A stretch of DNA of 64,000 nt from Panagrolaimus kolymaensis. Lineage: Eukaryota; Nematoda; Chromadorea; Rhabditida; Panagrolaimidae. The stretch is taken from positions 2,418,001-2,482,000 of the forward strand of contig JAJQJQ010000033.1 in the NCBI GenBank assembly GCA_028622995.1, given 5' to 3'. Of this stretch, positions 40,436 through 52,300 are shown piece by piece. The notes below the pieces were generated by a model. It was given only the letters and a program-made list of their open reading frames with translations, did no database searches and was not told the origin of the DNA. The stretch's first letter is position 1. Every line of letters begins with the position of its first letter. Both the position numbers and the translations under genes were made by a program.

Positions 40436-41503
40436 TTATTTATTATTATTTTGACTCAAAATTTTAACAATAACTTGTGAAATAAGTTTAGCTCTAACTT
40501 TTTGTAAGAAATGTCCTTCATTTTTGAATAATACACTAATTGATTTTGATCCTTTCTCCATTTGTTTGAGAACATCATCGATCATTTGAGGTTCATCACC
40601 AGTGGTTGAAGTTTCAAAATGATGAGCATCATGGAAAAGCGACATGAATTCTTTGCTTACGCGAGATTCAATCAGCCAATCTTTTCCTCCAGCTGCCAAG
40701 AAAACTTTAGTATGTTTTTGATTGATGATATCAACATACGGCTTTTGTTTTTCGATATAATTGTTATGTATTGTTGTAACACAAACACCAGCTTCGTGAC
40801 CATTTTGTACTTTCATTTTTAAAAACTTCGTATATACTGTAAATTACAAAAACATACATTATGTATTTAATTTTAAAGAAAGAGAAACCTACTAAGATAA
40901 AGAAGCCAATTTGAAAGGAAACGCAACCATACAATTGTCCATAAGAAAGCAAAAAAGTTTACTCTCCAACGAGGTCGGACTCCACGATGATGAGAAATTC
41001 CATTACCATTTAAGATGATCAATCCACTAATTTTTTCATCATTTTCGGCTGTTACGGCTAAAGCATTTTCTGTTCCTCGTGAATGTCCCATCAATACCAA
41101 GTTTTCTTTGAGTTTGAGACCATCAATAATTTGTTGAACAAATTGATTTCTTTCAAAATTATCATTTTTGAGTCTTTCATCATCTAAAAAATATGGATTA
41201 ATGGAAACTTGAAAGTTATTAAAAACAACCAAACTCTTGTAAAGTTTTAAAGAAAAACTTACAGGAACTAAAACCAAAGCCAGCAAAATTAATTCCAATA
41301 AATCGAACTCCAGCTTTAGTTAATAAAGGTTCAATGTATTTAAAGTCTTTATGAGAGCCAGGACATCCATGTAAGCCAATACATGTTCCAGTATTTGAAC
41401 CTTCTGGCATTGAATCTTGATAAACAGCGTTGAGTGGAATGATTTCGCCATCTTGATTTTTGACGGAAATTGGAAGAGAGAAAAGATTGGGTTCCAAATT
41501 CAT
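40436..41503 (-). CDS. Alpha/beta hydrolase, DUF1057-like
   Basis: Three exons (41503-41263, 41183-40893, 40836-40436) give 310 residues. An oxyanion-hole motif GLHGCPGSHKD comes first. The nucleophile elbow is GHSRG (Ser 115), with a likely acid Asp in GGKDW (230) and a catalytic His in EGHFLQ (286), so the triad appears complete. The overall pattern resembles the nematode-expanded DUF1057 alpha/beta hydrolases, whose substrates are unknown. A hydrophobic stretch near residues 160-178 (VNFFAFLWTIVWLRFL) suggests membrane contact. The start at 41503 is the first ATG in frame. It converges on the USP gene, 264 bp away. Confidence 0.85.
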
Positions 41504-41998
41504 TATTGTACGCACATATGAAGACGAAGAAAGAGGTTGAATTTGTTTGAATCAAAGATTTATTTTATTAATAGGTAATTTTGAAAGCTAAAAAATATTT
41601 GCATTTATTTTGGTTTGGTAAAAGAAAAGAACAAAAAATGACCGACACAAAAAATTTGGAGGATTTTAAAAAGCAAAGTGGACGAATTTGTTTTAATGGT
41701 AAAAAAAGAATTTTGTGCAACAGCGTATTGCATAGAATTTTAAAACTAATAAGACATGAATCAAGAACTTTGTTGAAGTGTTTCTTTAGATTTTCATCAA
41801 TGGCTAAATATTTTTGAAAAAGATGTGTCTATCTTTTTTGATGAAAGAAAACTCTTATTGTTTTTACTTTTTTTGTTGTCAATTATTATGACATTTTATT
41901 TAACAACATGAAGTATTTGTTTTTTCCTTTTAATCAATCAGAATTTTTAATTATTTTTATTTATATTAGAAACAAAAAATATGCAAAGATAATTTAAT
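41504..41998. other. Spacer between hydrolase and small secreted-peptide gene
   Basis: AT-rich, between two minus-strand genes. The plus-strand open frame at 41581-41817 has no splice context or family match. Nothing else seen. Confidence 0.4.
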
Positions 41999-42812
41999 TT
42001 ATTCTGTAAAGTAAAATCGACCGTAGCTTCTGCTTTCAAATGGGTCATCATAATCTTTTTTTATTTTATTTTCAGCCATTTTTGGAATGTATCGATAAAT
42101 GCCATAAATGCTTCGTTTATTCTAAAATAAAAAGCAGCATATATTTCATAAACTTTATGGAGGGGAGCAACTTACATGTCGAGGAATTAAACCAAAATTA
42201 TTATTATTTTGTGGTTCTTCTGTCATTTCCATAGGGAAAGAATGGACACAAGCTAAAAATCCTAAAAAGTATTATGAACTTTATTTTTGATTTTCTTTCT
42301 TTAAAACAAATGCAAAATGTCTAAAGCAAGAAGTGTTTCGTAATTGCTTTAATTTAAAAATATTTCTACGTGACTATAATTTCTTCAATTAAGGAAGCTT
42401 GATTTACGACAAAGATAAAGTTAATTTTAGAAGAAAAAAACAAGGAAGTTAAATTCTATTACGAAAAAGGTTTCTTTTATATTTTTAACGGCAATAGCCA
42501 AATAAGACGTAAAGAAAAAGATGGCGTTTGCAAAGAAACAGCGATGTTACTGTAAGAAAATTTTTTGAAAACAACACAATTTTGTTGAAGTCTTTTTATA
42601 GGACTAATATAGTTTTTTCAACTGCCAAAAGGGACGTCGGGATTCTTCCTAATAAGCATTAAAGAAATTCGGCCGTATTATTACTCAATTTAATATTAAA
42701 GTTTAGAAAAAAGCTATTTTGAATTAACTCAAAGAATTTTAAAAATAAAAATACTCGACATACCTATAATAGCAATGAGAGTCATAAAATATATTGAAGT
42801 CATGGAAGTCAT
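41999..42812 (-). CDS. Small secreted peptide precursor (neuropeptide-like)
   Basis: Three exons (42812-42764, 42252-42176, 42121-41999) join in phase to 82 residues. The first 21 residues form a signal peptide (MTSMTSIYFMTLIAIIACVHS). A short acidic Asn-rich propeptide leads to HNKR, a dibasic cleavage site, then SIYGIYRYIPKMAENKIKK and an acidic C-terminal peptide ending SRSYGRFYFTE. There is no Gly before the cleavage site and no Cys in the mature part. Peptide products are likely but not proven. I do not recognise the family; a small secreted effector is the main alternative. Intron 1 is 511 bp. Confidence 0.65.
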
Positions 42813-43709
42813 TCTTTTAGCATGTATAAAAATAAGCTAATGCCTGACCAACTAAATAATATTAGTTTTTTTTATTTGTTTGAACTAAAATATTGATGAA
42901 TAACTTGAAGCGTGACCTGGTTACTCAAAGAAGAAAGAATAACACTGAATAAATTTTTTATCCTTTCTTTACATAAAGGGTTAACCCATACGTACCCGGA
43001 TGGCATTTTATTAGTTAGTTGTTATCGTAAATGAAAATAATAAAAAAAAACCCTAAAAAGTAAATGGCGCAATTCTGCTCCGCCCAATTTTATGTGGGTG
43101 AGCGTAAGCCAGCCATAAGTTTTTTCACCGTCACGCAATTGTATTTCATTTTATAAGATGGAAACTTTTTTAAAAATATTTATTCACCAAATAAAAAACT
43201 TTATAAGTATTTATGTTCAAAGTTAAAATAATTAATACAAATTTTTTTTTTTTGCAAACGTTGGTCAAAACATATGTATTATCAAGACCCACCAATTGTC
43301 TTCTGTCTATGGCTTATCATAATACCCTTTTTTAAATTTGTTACAAAATGTCAAAATTTAAGTTAAAACCTAAGAAATAAAGAATTTGAAAAGAATTTAT
43401 AAAAAGTTCTCAAGCTTTTGCTTTCATCATAGTTGGAGGAGGCTTTTTACAATTTTCAGAGAAAATGACTTTTTGCAAGATTTTTATCAATGCTTAGAAT
43501 TCTTTCTTTTATCTTTTTTTAAATTATTATTAAGTAATGGAATTAAAAAAGTGTTAAATACAAAATATCTGAATTTCACATACATTGTAATTTACTTATA
43601 GGTACTTTCTGTATGTAATCCTTTCAATGTCCATATAAAAAATTCCTAAAGCGAAAAAAGAAATAAAAAACTTTAATGAAAAAAGTTGTTGAACATCAAA
43701 AAAAGAAAA
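42813..43709. other. Divergent region between peptide gene and SURF1
   Basis: Holds the 5' flanks of two divergent genes. The open frame at 43386-43601 has no splice support. No repeat or RNA gene seen. Confidence 0.4.
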
Positions 43710-44932
43710 ATGCAAGCAAAAATGAATGATTTTTTGATTCGGTATCTTTCAAAAACAATTCCAACATGTTCCAGAATTTGCAGATACAGTATTTCAAATG
43801 AAATTAAAACCACGAAGCGAGACAGATTTGATTCAAACATTATAAAGGTTTTTTTATTAATGTTATTTTTGGACAATTTTGCAATAAAAATGTTTTTAGT
43901 TGAATGAACCTTCTGGTCAAAGTTCTGGAGGCAGAGGTAATAAAAAGAATAAATTTGAAGCAAGTTCGTTGCTATTGTTGGTGAGAAAGTTTTTTTAATT
44001 ATTCTCAATGGAATCGAGGTCTTCATCGTTTTATTTTTTAGATTATTCCTGGGACTGCCTTTGCTCTTGGTAAGTAAATTTTACTTCTTTATTTTTTATA
44101 GTTATTATTGTTTGAAACTTTTTTAGGTTGCTGGCAAGCTCAACGTTTAAAATGGAAATTAGCTTTAATCAAAGAATTGGAAGAGAAAACAACTAAAGAA
44201 GCAATTGAATTTCCTATTAATGAGTAGGTGGTTTTGGTGTTTGAACATGAGTTAAAAGAATGAAAACTTTTGCAGACTTGAAGAACTTGGAAAATATGAA
44301 TATCAAAAAGTCAAATTACGTGGTGAATATTTACCTGAGAAAGAATTTGTTATTGCTCCTCGTGGTCGATTTGATAAAGGATATAAGCAAAAGCATGCCG
44401 GTCTTGCGGGTGATGCTGATTCCAGTAGTCATGGTGGACATGTAATTACTCCTTTTCGCCTGGCCAACTCAAAGTAAGATTATACAAACTTTATTCATTA
44501 ATAATGTGTTCATTTCAGTCTTATCATTATGGTTAATCGGGGATGGTTATCTCATTCTGGATTACATTCAATTCCACCACCTCCTAAATCAAGAGTGGAA
44601 ATAGAAGCTATCATTAGAAAAAGTGAAAATGTATGTTGTTTCTTTCATTGATATTTTTTGTTGAAAGTATAAGCTTTTAGAGACCTCAGTTTATTGGTGA
44701 AAATATTCCTGAACGAAACGTATGGTATTACAGAAACTTTGAAGAAATGGCAAAACATTGTGATGCTTATCCAATCTACGTTGAATTAACTTATGAATTT
44801 TCACAACCAAATGGTCCAATCGGAGGTCAAACAAATATCAATGTCAGAAATGAACATGTGAATTATCTTCTAACATGGTTTTCTCTTAGTGCTATAACAT
44901 CAGCAATGTGGTTTACGAAATTTTGTCGTTAA
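43710..44932 (+). CDS. sft-1: SURF1, cytochrome c oxidase assembly factor
   Basis: An inner-membrane mitochondrial protein that helps build complex IV. Seven exons (43710-43847, 43900-43980, 44042-44069, 44127-44223, 44276-44473, 44519-44630, 44681-44932) give 301 residues. A basic, Ser/Arg-rich N-terminus (FLIRYLSKTIPTCSRICRYS) fits a mitochondrial presequence. TM1 runs into the SURF1 signature GCWQAQRLKWK. PFRLANSNLIIMVNRGW is the family's core block, followed by ENIPERNVWYYRN and the pre-TM2 block NEHVNYLLTWFSLS. TM2 is close to the C-terminus. The start may be either of two in-frame Met codons (43710 or 43722). Confidence 0.93.
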
Positions 44933-44987
44933 AATAGGATTTATTTGTTTTTTATAATAATGAAAAAGAAAACATATAAAAAATAAA

Positions 44988-45490
44988 TTAAAAAAGACGT
45001 TTGGCAGAATTGATTATTTCAAGTTTCTTTCGTAAAGCGTCTTCGATTGCAGAGATTTGCTCACGTTTTTCATCGATTTGTTGCATTAATTCTTGGTCAT
45101 GCTTGTTCTTTCCCATTTTTGCTTCGTCCATTTCATCAAGTTTTCTATAAAAATCATTTAAATCAATTTGAGGAACATCCACTTTAATGGAAGCATTTTT
45201 CTGAAAAAATATTACATTAACTTGATACAAAATAAAATGATAACACTTACCAAACGATACAATTCAGAAGAATATCTTTGTCTATAGATGGATTCAATTT
45301 GATCATGTGTAACTTCTTCTTGAACCACTAATTCTTGAATTACTCCATTTGCTTCTTCAGCAAGACCAAAAAGTTCTTTTGATTTTTCTCCAATAGATTT
45401 ATAGAGAGGAGCATATTCATCTAAAAAAATAATAAGAATTTAATTGAAATTATAATAAATTTTACCTGTAACATCTTTGGCAGGAGGCAT
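44988..45490 (-). CDS. Small coiled-coil protein, family not recognised
   Basis: Three exons (45490-45466, 45420-45251, 45200-44988) give 135 residues. The protein is highly charged and largely helical. Heptad-like patterns run through residues 9-65 and 90-132 (DQELMQQIDEKREQISAIED). There is no signal peptide, membrane segment or cysteine motif. Size and composition suit a subunit of a coiled-coil complex (mediator, kinetochore, dynactin or BLOC type), but no diagnostic motif is seen. It lies 299 bp downstream of the receptor-globin gene on the same strand, so the two could share a transcript, and only 55 bp from the end of SURF1. Confidence 0.75.
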
Positions 45491-45789
45491 TATTGATGAA
45501 AATCAAATAATTGGCTAATTTGTTTCAATAAAATTTTATTTTTGAAATTTTTTTTGGATTATTTTTTTAGACGCAAAAATGCGCGCCATAGAAAACTTTT
45601 CGTTTTAAGATGCGTTTCTCTTATTCAATGGTGGTTGAAATTAATGATTCTGTATTTTTATGGTATTTTTCATAATGAAGCATTTCAATGTATTTGGTTT
45701 TTATTATTTATTTATTTAAAACACCCGTAAATTTTATCAAATTTTTGATATAAAAAATAATGTGGATTTTTAGAAAAAAATAAATAAAA

Positions 45790-48700
45790 TTAAATAACAT
45801 ATGTTTTGCCATTGCAACAATCCGTAAATTTTAATTGTTCGAGATCGTAAATGCTGATAGCACTGGGTTGAGTGGAACATCCATTGCTAAATGTATGATC
45901 TTCAGTATCCAAAGAATGGGATTTTCCAGTGGCTTGGGAAGGAAACCTGCTATTTCGAGAGCCAGGTGGCGAAGTTGTCGTTGTGGTTGGTGTTTGTAAA
46001 TCAAGACTTGTTGCTCGTGGAAACATAAATGAAAGAGATTCACAAGTGCGAAGTATTCCCATGGGAGATTTTTTAGGAAGGGTTACAGTATTGGGTTTAT
46101 CATTAAGTTTTGATGAAATTGTGCGATCAACAGTTTTTTGTCGGAGATGTGGATGAGAAGCATCCACGACAGCACAAAGAGCTCCACTTTTCATTTCACG
46201 AAGTGCAAAATTAAAAACTTTAATAAATGTTTTTTGAAGGTTCGCAGTTCCCGATTGATAAACTTTGCTTCCATGCCATCTGAAACTTTTTAAAGTCACG
46301 TTTTTTTAAACATTTTTGTTTTGTTTTACTCACTTTGGATAATTTGATTGGGTTATTGCGTGGACGAGTACATCCCTCACAAGTTTCCATTGCTGAGCAG
46401 AGCAATGCAAATTGATCTCATAATGCTCATAACCAATCGTGCGACAAAGCTCTCGAATTTCACCAGTTGAAGAATTTTTGTTAATGAGACTCAATAATAC
46501 TCCTTCTGAAAAAGTTTATTCGAGGTTATGAATGAGAAAATTTGCATAATGAAATTTACCAATGATGTCAGCTAATTGTGCGCCATGCTTTTGAATTTTA
46601 ATATGTTGAGCAAAATGCTCCTTTGTTTTACATTGAGTATAATCCTTTCCCACGCAAAGAGCTGCTATATCGGGAGTATCAACGCAAAGCTAAAAATAGA
46701 TGAATATTTGTTTTTAGGATCATTAACAAAAGTTTATTTAACAACTTACGGTGGAAAGCATTTCAGTGCAAATTCGGCGTTTGTTTGCTGAGAATCGTGA
46801 AAGCAAAAGTTCTGCAGATTCTGGATCGATGATTTGTGTTTTTGAATTGTTGTGGGAAGTGAGAGTCAAATTGGAATATTTTTTGGTTTTCGTTAAACTA
46901 GGCCAATGATAAAAAATGAGCCAATTTGTTGCACTATGAAGGGCCAAAAGCATGTTGGAAAAATCCGTTAAATACAATGATTGAATGTATTGTTTGATTT
47001 CGAGTTCAGTTTGAGTGCTTCTAAAAATATATTTTGATCAGGGTTTCCCGGAATTAAAAAAAATGAAAAGCGGAAGTGGTTTCAATGCTACAGGTTAAGT
47101 TTAAGTTGAATATGTGATTTAACTATCATCAGATAGCTCTATTTCTGCTGCATCTTTTAATAGAAAAATTATATATTCAAATAAAGTTTTCCATGTAGCA
47201 TTATAGCCACTTCCGCTTTTTTTTTTGACACCTATGAAATTTTTTTAATAAAGTTATGAAAAAGCGGAAGTGGCTATAATGCTACATGGAAAACTTTATT
47301 TGAATATATAATTTTTCTATTAAAAGATGCAGCAGAAATAGAGCTATCTGATGATAGTTAAATCACATATTCAACTTAAACTTAACCTGTAGCATTGAAA
47401 CCACTTCCGCTTTTCATTTTTTTTAATTCCGGGAAACCCTGATTTTGATTCATCATTTTTGATTTCAGAATGAAAAATTTGTTCAACATTTTCATGCAAT
47501 AAAGCATTAAAGATAGACCTTCCCATGTCTGCTTATGTGTTAAATCCTCCTTAACAACTTTTATTAAAAAGAAATAAATTAATCTTTCAACGTTCTCTGT
47601 ATTCTCTATGTGTTTTAAGTCCCTTAGTTTTGCTCCATTTCTCTCCAAACCTTTTCCTATTCTTCTCGTTAATTCTAGTATGACAAAAACAATGGTGGTG
47701 AAAATTTTTTATTATATTATTTTTCTGGGAAAACTGCCATAAAGATTTTAGCCAATTTTAGGGCATTCGACCAGGATAACACGTGATAATGAGGAGACCA
47801 TTGTTTGAAATCAAAAGTGAGAGAAAAAAGAAAATGGAAGATTTTGAAGTTTCCTTGTCCTCCTCCTAATGAAGCCACTTTTTTAACACATTATTTAAAC
47901 CAATTAAATTAGAATATAAAAAAAAACTTACGAAACTTTTCCACCGTAGCCAAGAACTTCCATTAAAATTGTATTAAACATATACAAAGTGTTACATAAA
48001 ATAAATTTAATATTTAAAATCTGAAAATAGATTTTAAAAAAATTTAAGTTCAAGTTCTTAGTGGAAAATTTTTCTCAAAAAGCTAACCGTAAGCATGTAA
48101 GGTACATTGCGCCTCGCATGAATTGTTTGCATTCCAATTGTTCGATTGGAACAAATTTGAAGAGTTCGAACAGTTAAAATGGCAATTAAAATGATTGGAG
48201 TTGGAGCACGGAAAATTATATCGGGAACCAAATGTACCACTATAAAAATTTGAATCTTATGTTTTAAAGCTTCGAGATCTTTTAAACTTACAAATGGCAT
48301 AATATTGCACATAAATAACAGATTTTGGAATAATCATGGTTCGAACTTTATATTCATGATTTGGCATCATTTCATAACAATCTGTGAGTTCATGCTCAAA
48401 AATCATTGGAGAAATATTTAAAAGTGCCGCAAATACAACAATTCCAATACAAATGGCTCTAACAGAAAATTGAGCATTTCGAGTTCGTTGTTCCAATGGA
48501 CGTGAAACTGCCATATATCTAAATAAACATTTTTAATTGTTTACTATGGATTTTGGTCTTTGAAGATAACAGCACAAAAAGTTGATCTTTGTATGGCCTC
48601 TATTTTTATAATGTTTGTTGTTATAAATATTTTTTTTATATCCAAAAATATGTTTTTATTAATTTTCTTTTTTAGCTCAAAAAATTTTTTTATTGACGAC

Positions 48701-49311
48701 ATTGGATAAATAAAAAGATTTAAATAAGTCTTTTGATAGTTGCAAATTGCATTAAATCCTTATTTTGAAAAAGGACAAATGCGAACATAAGACAGAAGAA
48801 AGAATATAAATTATTACCTTTCAACTGTAATAGCGAGAACCTGCCAAATGGTTCCAGTAATACAAAAACTTGCAAAGGGTTGAAAAAAATATAATAAATA
48901 TGCAACTATTCCAACAAATGGTATGATGCCATAATATAAACAAGAAATTCCATAAGTAAATAGACAAGAAAATAATAGGGCCATATCCCAACAACATAAC
49001 ATCACTAAATGACATGCTAATCGTCGAGAAAAATATCGAGTACGATATATTTGATGAACAAGTAAAAAATTTCCTATAAGACCAAACATTGCAAGTAAAG
49101 TTGAAACGAGACCATTTACACCAAAACTAAATTTTGAATAATCTTCTAACTGTGATACAACTTGTTTGGATTGTTCATCATCAAATGAACGATAAAATAT
49201 TATAAAATCAAAACACCAATGTTGAACTGGCGGCGGTTTGATATCCAATGTTTGTAATCCATCAATTTCGGATGTATCATTTCCCATAAAATAATCTGAA
49301 TCACTCGTCAT
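45790..49311 (-). CDS. glb-33: GLB-33-like neuropeptide-type GPCR fused to a globin
   Basis: Eight exons (49311-48818, 48518-48292, 48239-48088, 48020-47932, 47020-46750, 46689-46560, 46505-46334, 46279-45790) join in phase to 674 residues. The N-terminal half is an FMRFamide-receptor-like 7TM domain: TM1 FGLIGNFLLVHQIYRTRYFSR, TM3 ending in VERYMAVSRP (ERY motif at about 164-166), and TM7 LYLTDFSNMLLALHSATNWL. The tail from about residue 380 has the helix pattern of a globin. A probable distal His 446 (IQKHGAQL) and proximal His 482 (TIGYEHYEI) lie 36 residues apart, followed by G/H-helix-like segments (WKLVRDVLVHAI, TFIKVFNFALREM). The last 120 residues are Ser/Thr/Pro-rich. This matches C. 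elegans GLB-33, a neuronal receptor-globin chimera. Intron 4 (911 bp) holds the foldback element. Confidence 0.88.
47031..47449. mobile_element. Foldback MITE with hAT-type target duplication
   Basis: The element runs 47039-47441 (403 bp). It has two perfectly complementary 183-bp arms (47039-47221 and 47259-47441) around a 37-bp loop. Ends are CAGGGTTTCCCGG...CCGGGAAACCCTG. The flanks carry an identical 8-bp duplication, attttgat (47031-47038 and 47442-47449). CAGGG termini plus an 8-bp site fitting nTnnnnAn are the marks of hAT-superfamily transposons. There is no coding capacity. Identical arms point to a recent insertion. It lies in an intron of the receptor-globin gene, about 18 bases from the splice acceptor. 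Confidence 0.93.
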
Positions 49312-52300
49312 TTTTTAAAATTACTAATATGAATGTATGTTAGCCAAAATCTAGAAAAACAAAATGATAAAAGTTCAAAGCTAAAAAAGATTTTGTATGG
49401 AATTAAATTTAAAAAATGTTACCATTGGTTTTTTTTGGTTTGTCGCGTGAAAACAAACATAAATCGCGCAAAAAATAGGAAAAGATTAAAAAAAAATTTA
49501 AAGATAAAATACAAATTTTTTTAGAAAATTTAAAGAACAAAAATGAGGGAATCCATTTTTTTCTATTTGATAGTGGAAGAAGCCAAGCCATCGTCTTTGC
49601 TCCACTTTTTTTTTAACATACATTTTTTTTAACTATTTAAAATGACTCCCAAAAAAAATGCTGAAAGGATGGATGGAAGAGGCTGAAGTAAAGCCAATTA
49701 AGGAAAGGAAAAAAAGCAAAAAAGAAAAGTGTGACGCGAACGCATACGTTTTTTATTTTATTTTATCAAAATGGGTGGATGGGAACAACACAAAAGAATA
49801 TAAATTTTTGAAACATAATGTAAAAAATATCAGAGAACCAGGATTTTATTAAGCCATTTGTAAAGATGTCGGGAACGTAGTCTCGTCTACTGAGCTTTTA
49901 AAGAAATGAAAAATTATTAATTTTTTCAAATACAAAAATGATAAGCTTCTAAACGTTATAGTCTCACATAAAAATTTTCAAACATTCCAAAATTCTCTAA
50001 AAAGTCAGCTGATTTATTTTTCTTCTTCATTTTTTAGTCTGAGCTCTCAATCCTTACTCCTTCTTCTATAATTTCCTTATTTATCATTCTACATATATCA
50101 AACCTTGGGGCATAAAAAGTCGTGGGAAACTATCCTTCAAAAGTAAGATTTACCAAAGAGATGCTGCGTCATAAAAAAAAAAAGAAAGAGTAAGTGTATC
50201 CAAAAAAGCGTTAACAAAAAAACTTTAGCACGAAAAAAATTCTTCCAACAAAAATTGCTTACGGATTGATGCCCTTTTAAAAAAAAGTGAGTGAAAAGTG
50301 CCACCAAAAAATAAATAAAGAAACGTGAACCAACTTTGTTTCTTCGGTCGATGTCAAAAACATTTTTTTCTCAATTGCCGGAAACTTTTTTTCGGAAGTT
50401 TCATTTTTATCTAAAGATCAGGAGTTATTTTTTAAGGACAATGGCACCTAATAAGGAATTTTCTTTTAATATGTTTTCTTCTTTCATTCTTTTTTGGGGG
50501 ATTTTTTTCACGCTAATAATGGCATTCGCCTTTTATTCTTTTTTACGTCAAAAAAACACTTCTTTTACACCCTCTAAAAATGTCTCAAAATAAACAAATT
50601 TAGAAAAAAAACATATACAGAGAGGAGCGGCAATTGTTTTCATTCAGTGAATTTAAAAATTTTTTAAATCAGTCGCTTTTCAGAAAAACTTGGACTTTTG
50701 AAAATAAAAAACTATTTTTGTATTTTTATATGGAACTGATTTATAAAGGCTTTTTATAATTTAACTACTTTTTCATAAATAATAAAGTAATTTGTGATAA
50801 AAAAATTTGTTATTTTACTTATAATAAAAAAGGAAGGTAAAAACACAAAATACGTTTTTTCATTGTAATCAAGATATTACCCTCAATTGCGAATAAAAAA
50901 CTTATTTTAAATAGAAAAATTAAAAGCTTTGCGAATTTGAAAAATAAATAAACATGTCGATTTTTAAAGTTTATAACTATTTTTTAATAAAAACGTTTTT
51001 TTCGAAAATAAAATTTAGCTTTTTTTACTTCGTATCTTGCGTTCAAATAAATTGTATTCGCTGGCTTTTATAAAAATAAATTTTGTTGTCTTTATTTTTG
51101 TGGATAAAATTTGTAACATTTCTTAGAAATATGAAAAAGGGATAAAGTTAAAGTGCATTTTTCTAAGCTATGATTTGTTCAAAATTTGATTAGACTCATT
51201 TTTGAACTATTTGGACTATAAACTTATACCATAAAAATGAAATTTAATAATTCATAGGTAATTGGTGAAATTTAATTATTATAAGTTTTAATTAATTTTA
51301 AGCTTAATTGTTCGCTATAATTAGGGCTACAAAAAATGGCGCCCAAAAGAATGCATACTTGTTTTAGCTTAAAACCTTTTTGTTAATGGAGTAATCTGGT
51401 TAAAGTAATTACTTTACTATTTTTTATAACCAAAAAAAGAACAAAGAAATTCCAAAAAAGAAAATGTTTTTTTTTTGCAAAAAACTAAAACTTAAATAAA
51501 ACAAAGGTTTTAATTTTGCCATTCTAAAGAAACTTTAATATCAAAACCCAAAATTCTAAAATATTCTCTTATTGAAACTTAACCTTTTTAAAGCTACTAC
51601 GGAATACAAGGAAGTGAGGGACATGCCAAAGATGAAAATAACAAAAAGTTTTTACTCCATTCAAATGTTTATAAGTTTGGTTGTTGTTTTGAGACATCCG
51701 TTATATTATAAATTAGTAAAACAGTCTCATGGGAAAATTTATAAACAAACAAAATAAATGATAGAATGGAAGATGAAAATAATTTTTCTGAACTTTGAAA
51801 ACTAAATAAAACAAATAAATAAATTTCTTTAATATATATTTATCAAACCTAAAAAAATTAAACTAGGAAGTCATTTAAAATATATTGAAAGGAATGTGAA
51901 GAATATGCTTGGTAATGATGATAGTGAAAGAGAAAAGAAATGTGAGAAAAATAAGACTTTTTAACTCCCTTTTTTACTTTACGCATTTCTTCTTTCTTAC
52001 TCAACTGAAAGAAATAAAAATAAAATATGTCATTCGTTTGCCTTTTTAATAAAAAAGAAGCTACCGTAATCTGCTTTTTACTTATGCGTTGATGAAAAAT
52101 AAAATAATAAAAAATAAATGACACAGAGATTTAGACGTCGAAAAAAAAAAAAAGGTTGATTAAAAAAACGCCAATTTTAGAATACAAATAAATAAAAGGT
52201 ATTTTGGGTGACTGACCTTAAAAAAGATATAGAATAAAGCCCATGATCATTGTTTTGAAGTAAAAATATGTACCTTTTGAAAAAATGGCTAAGATTAATC

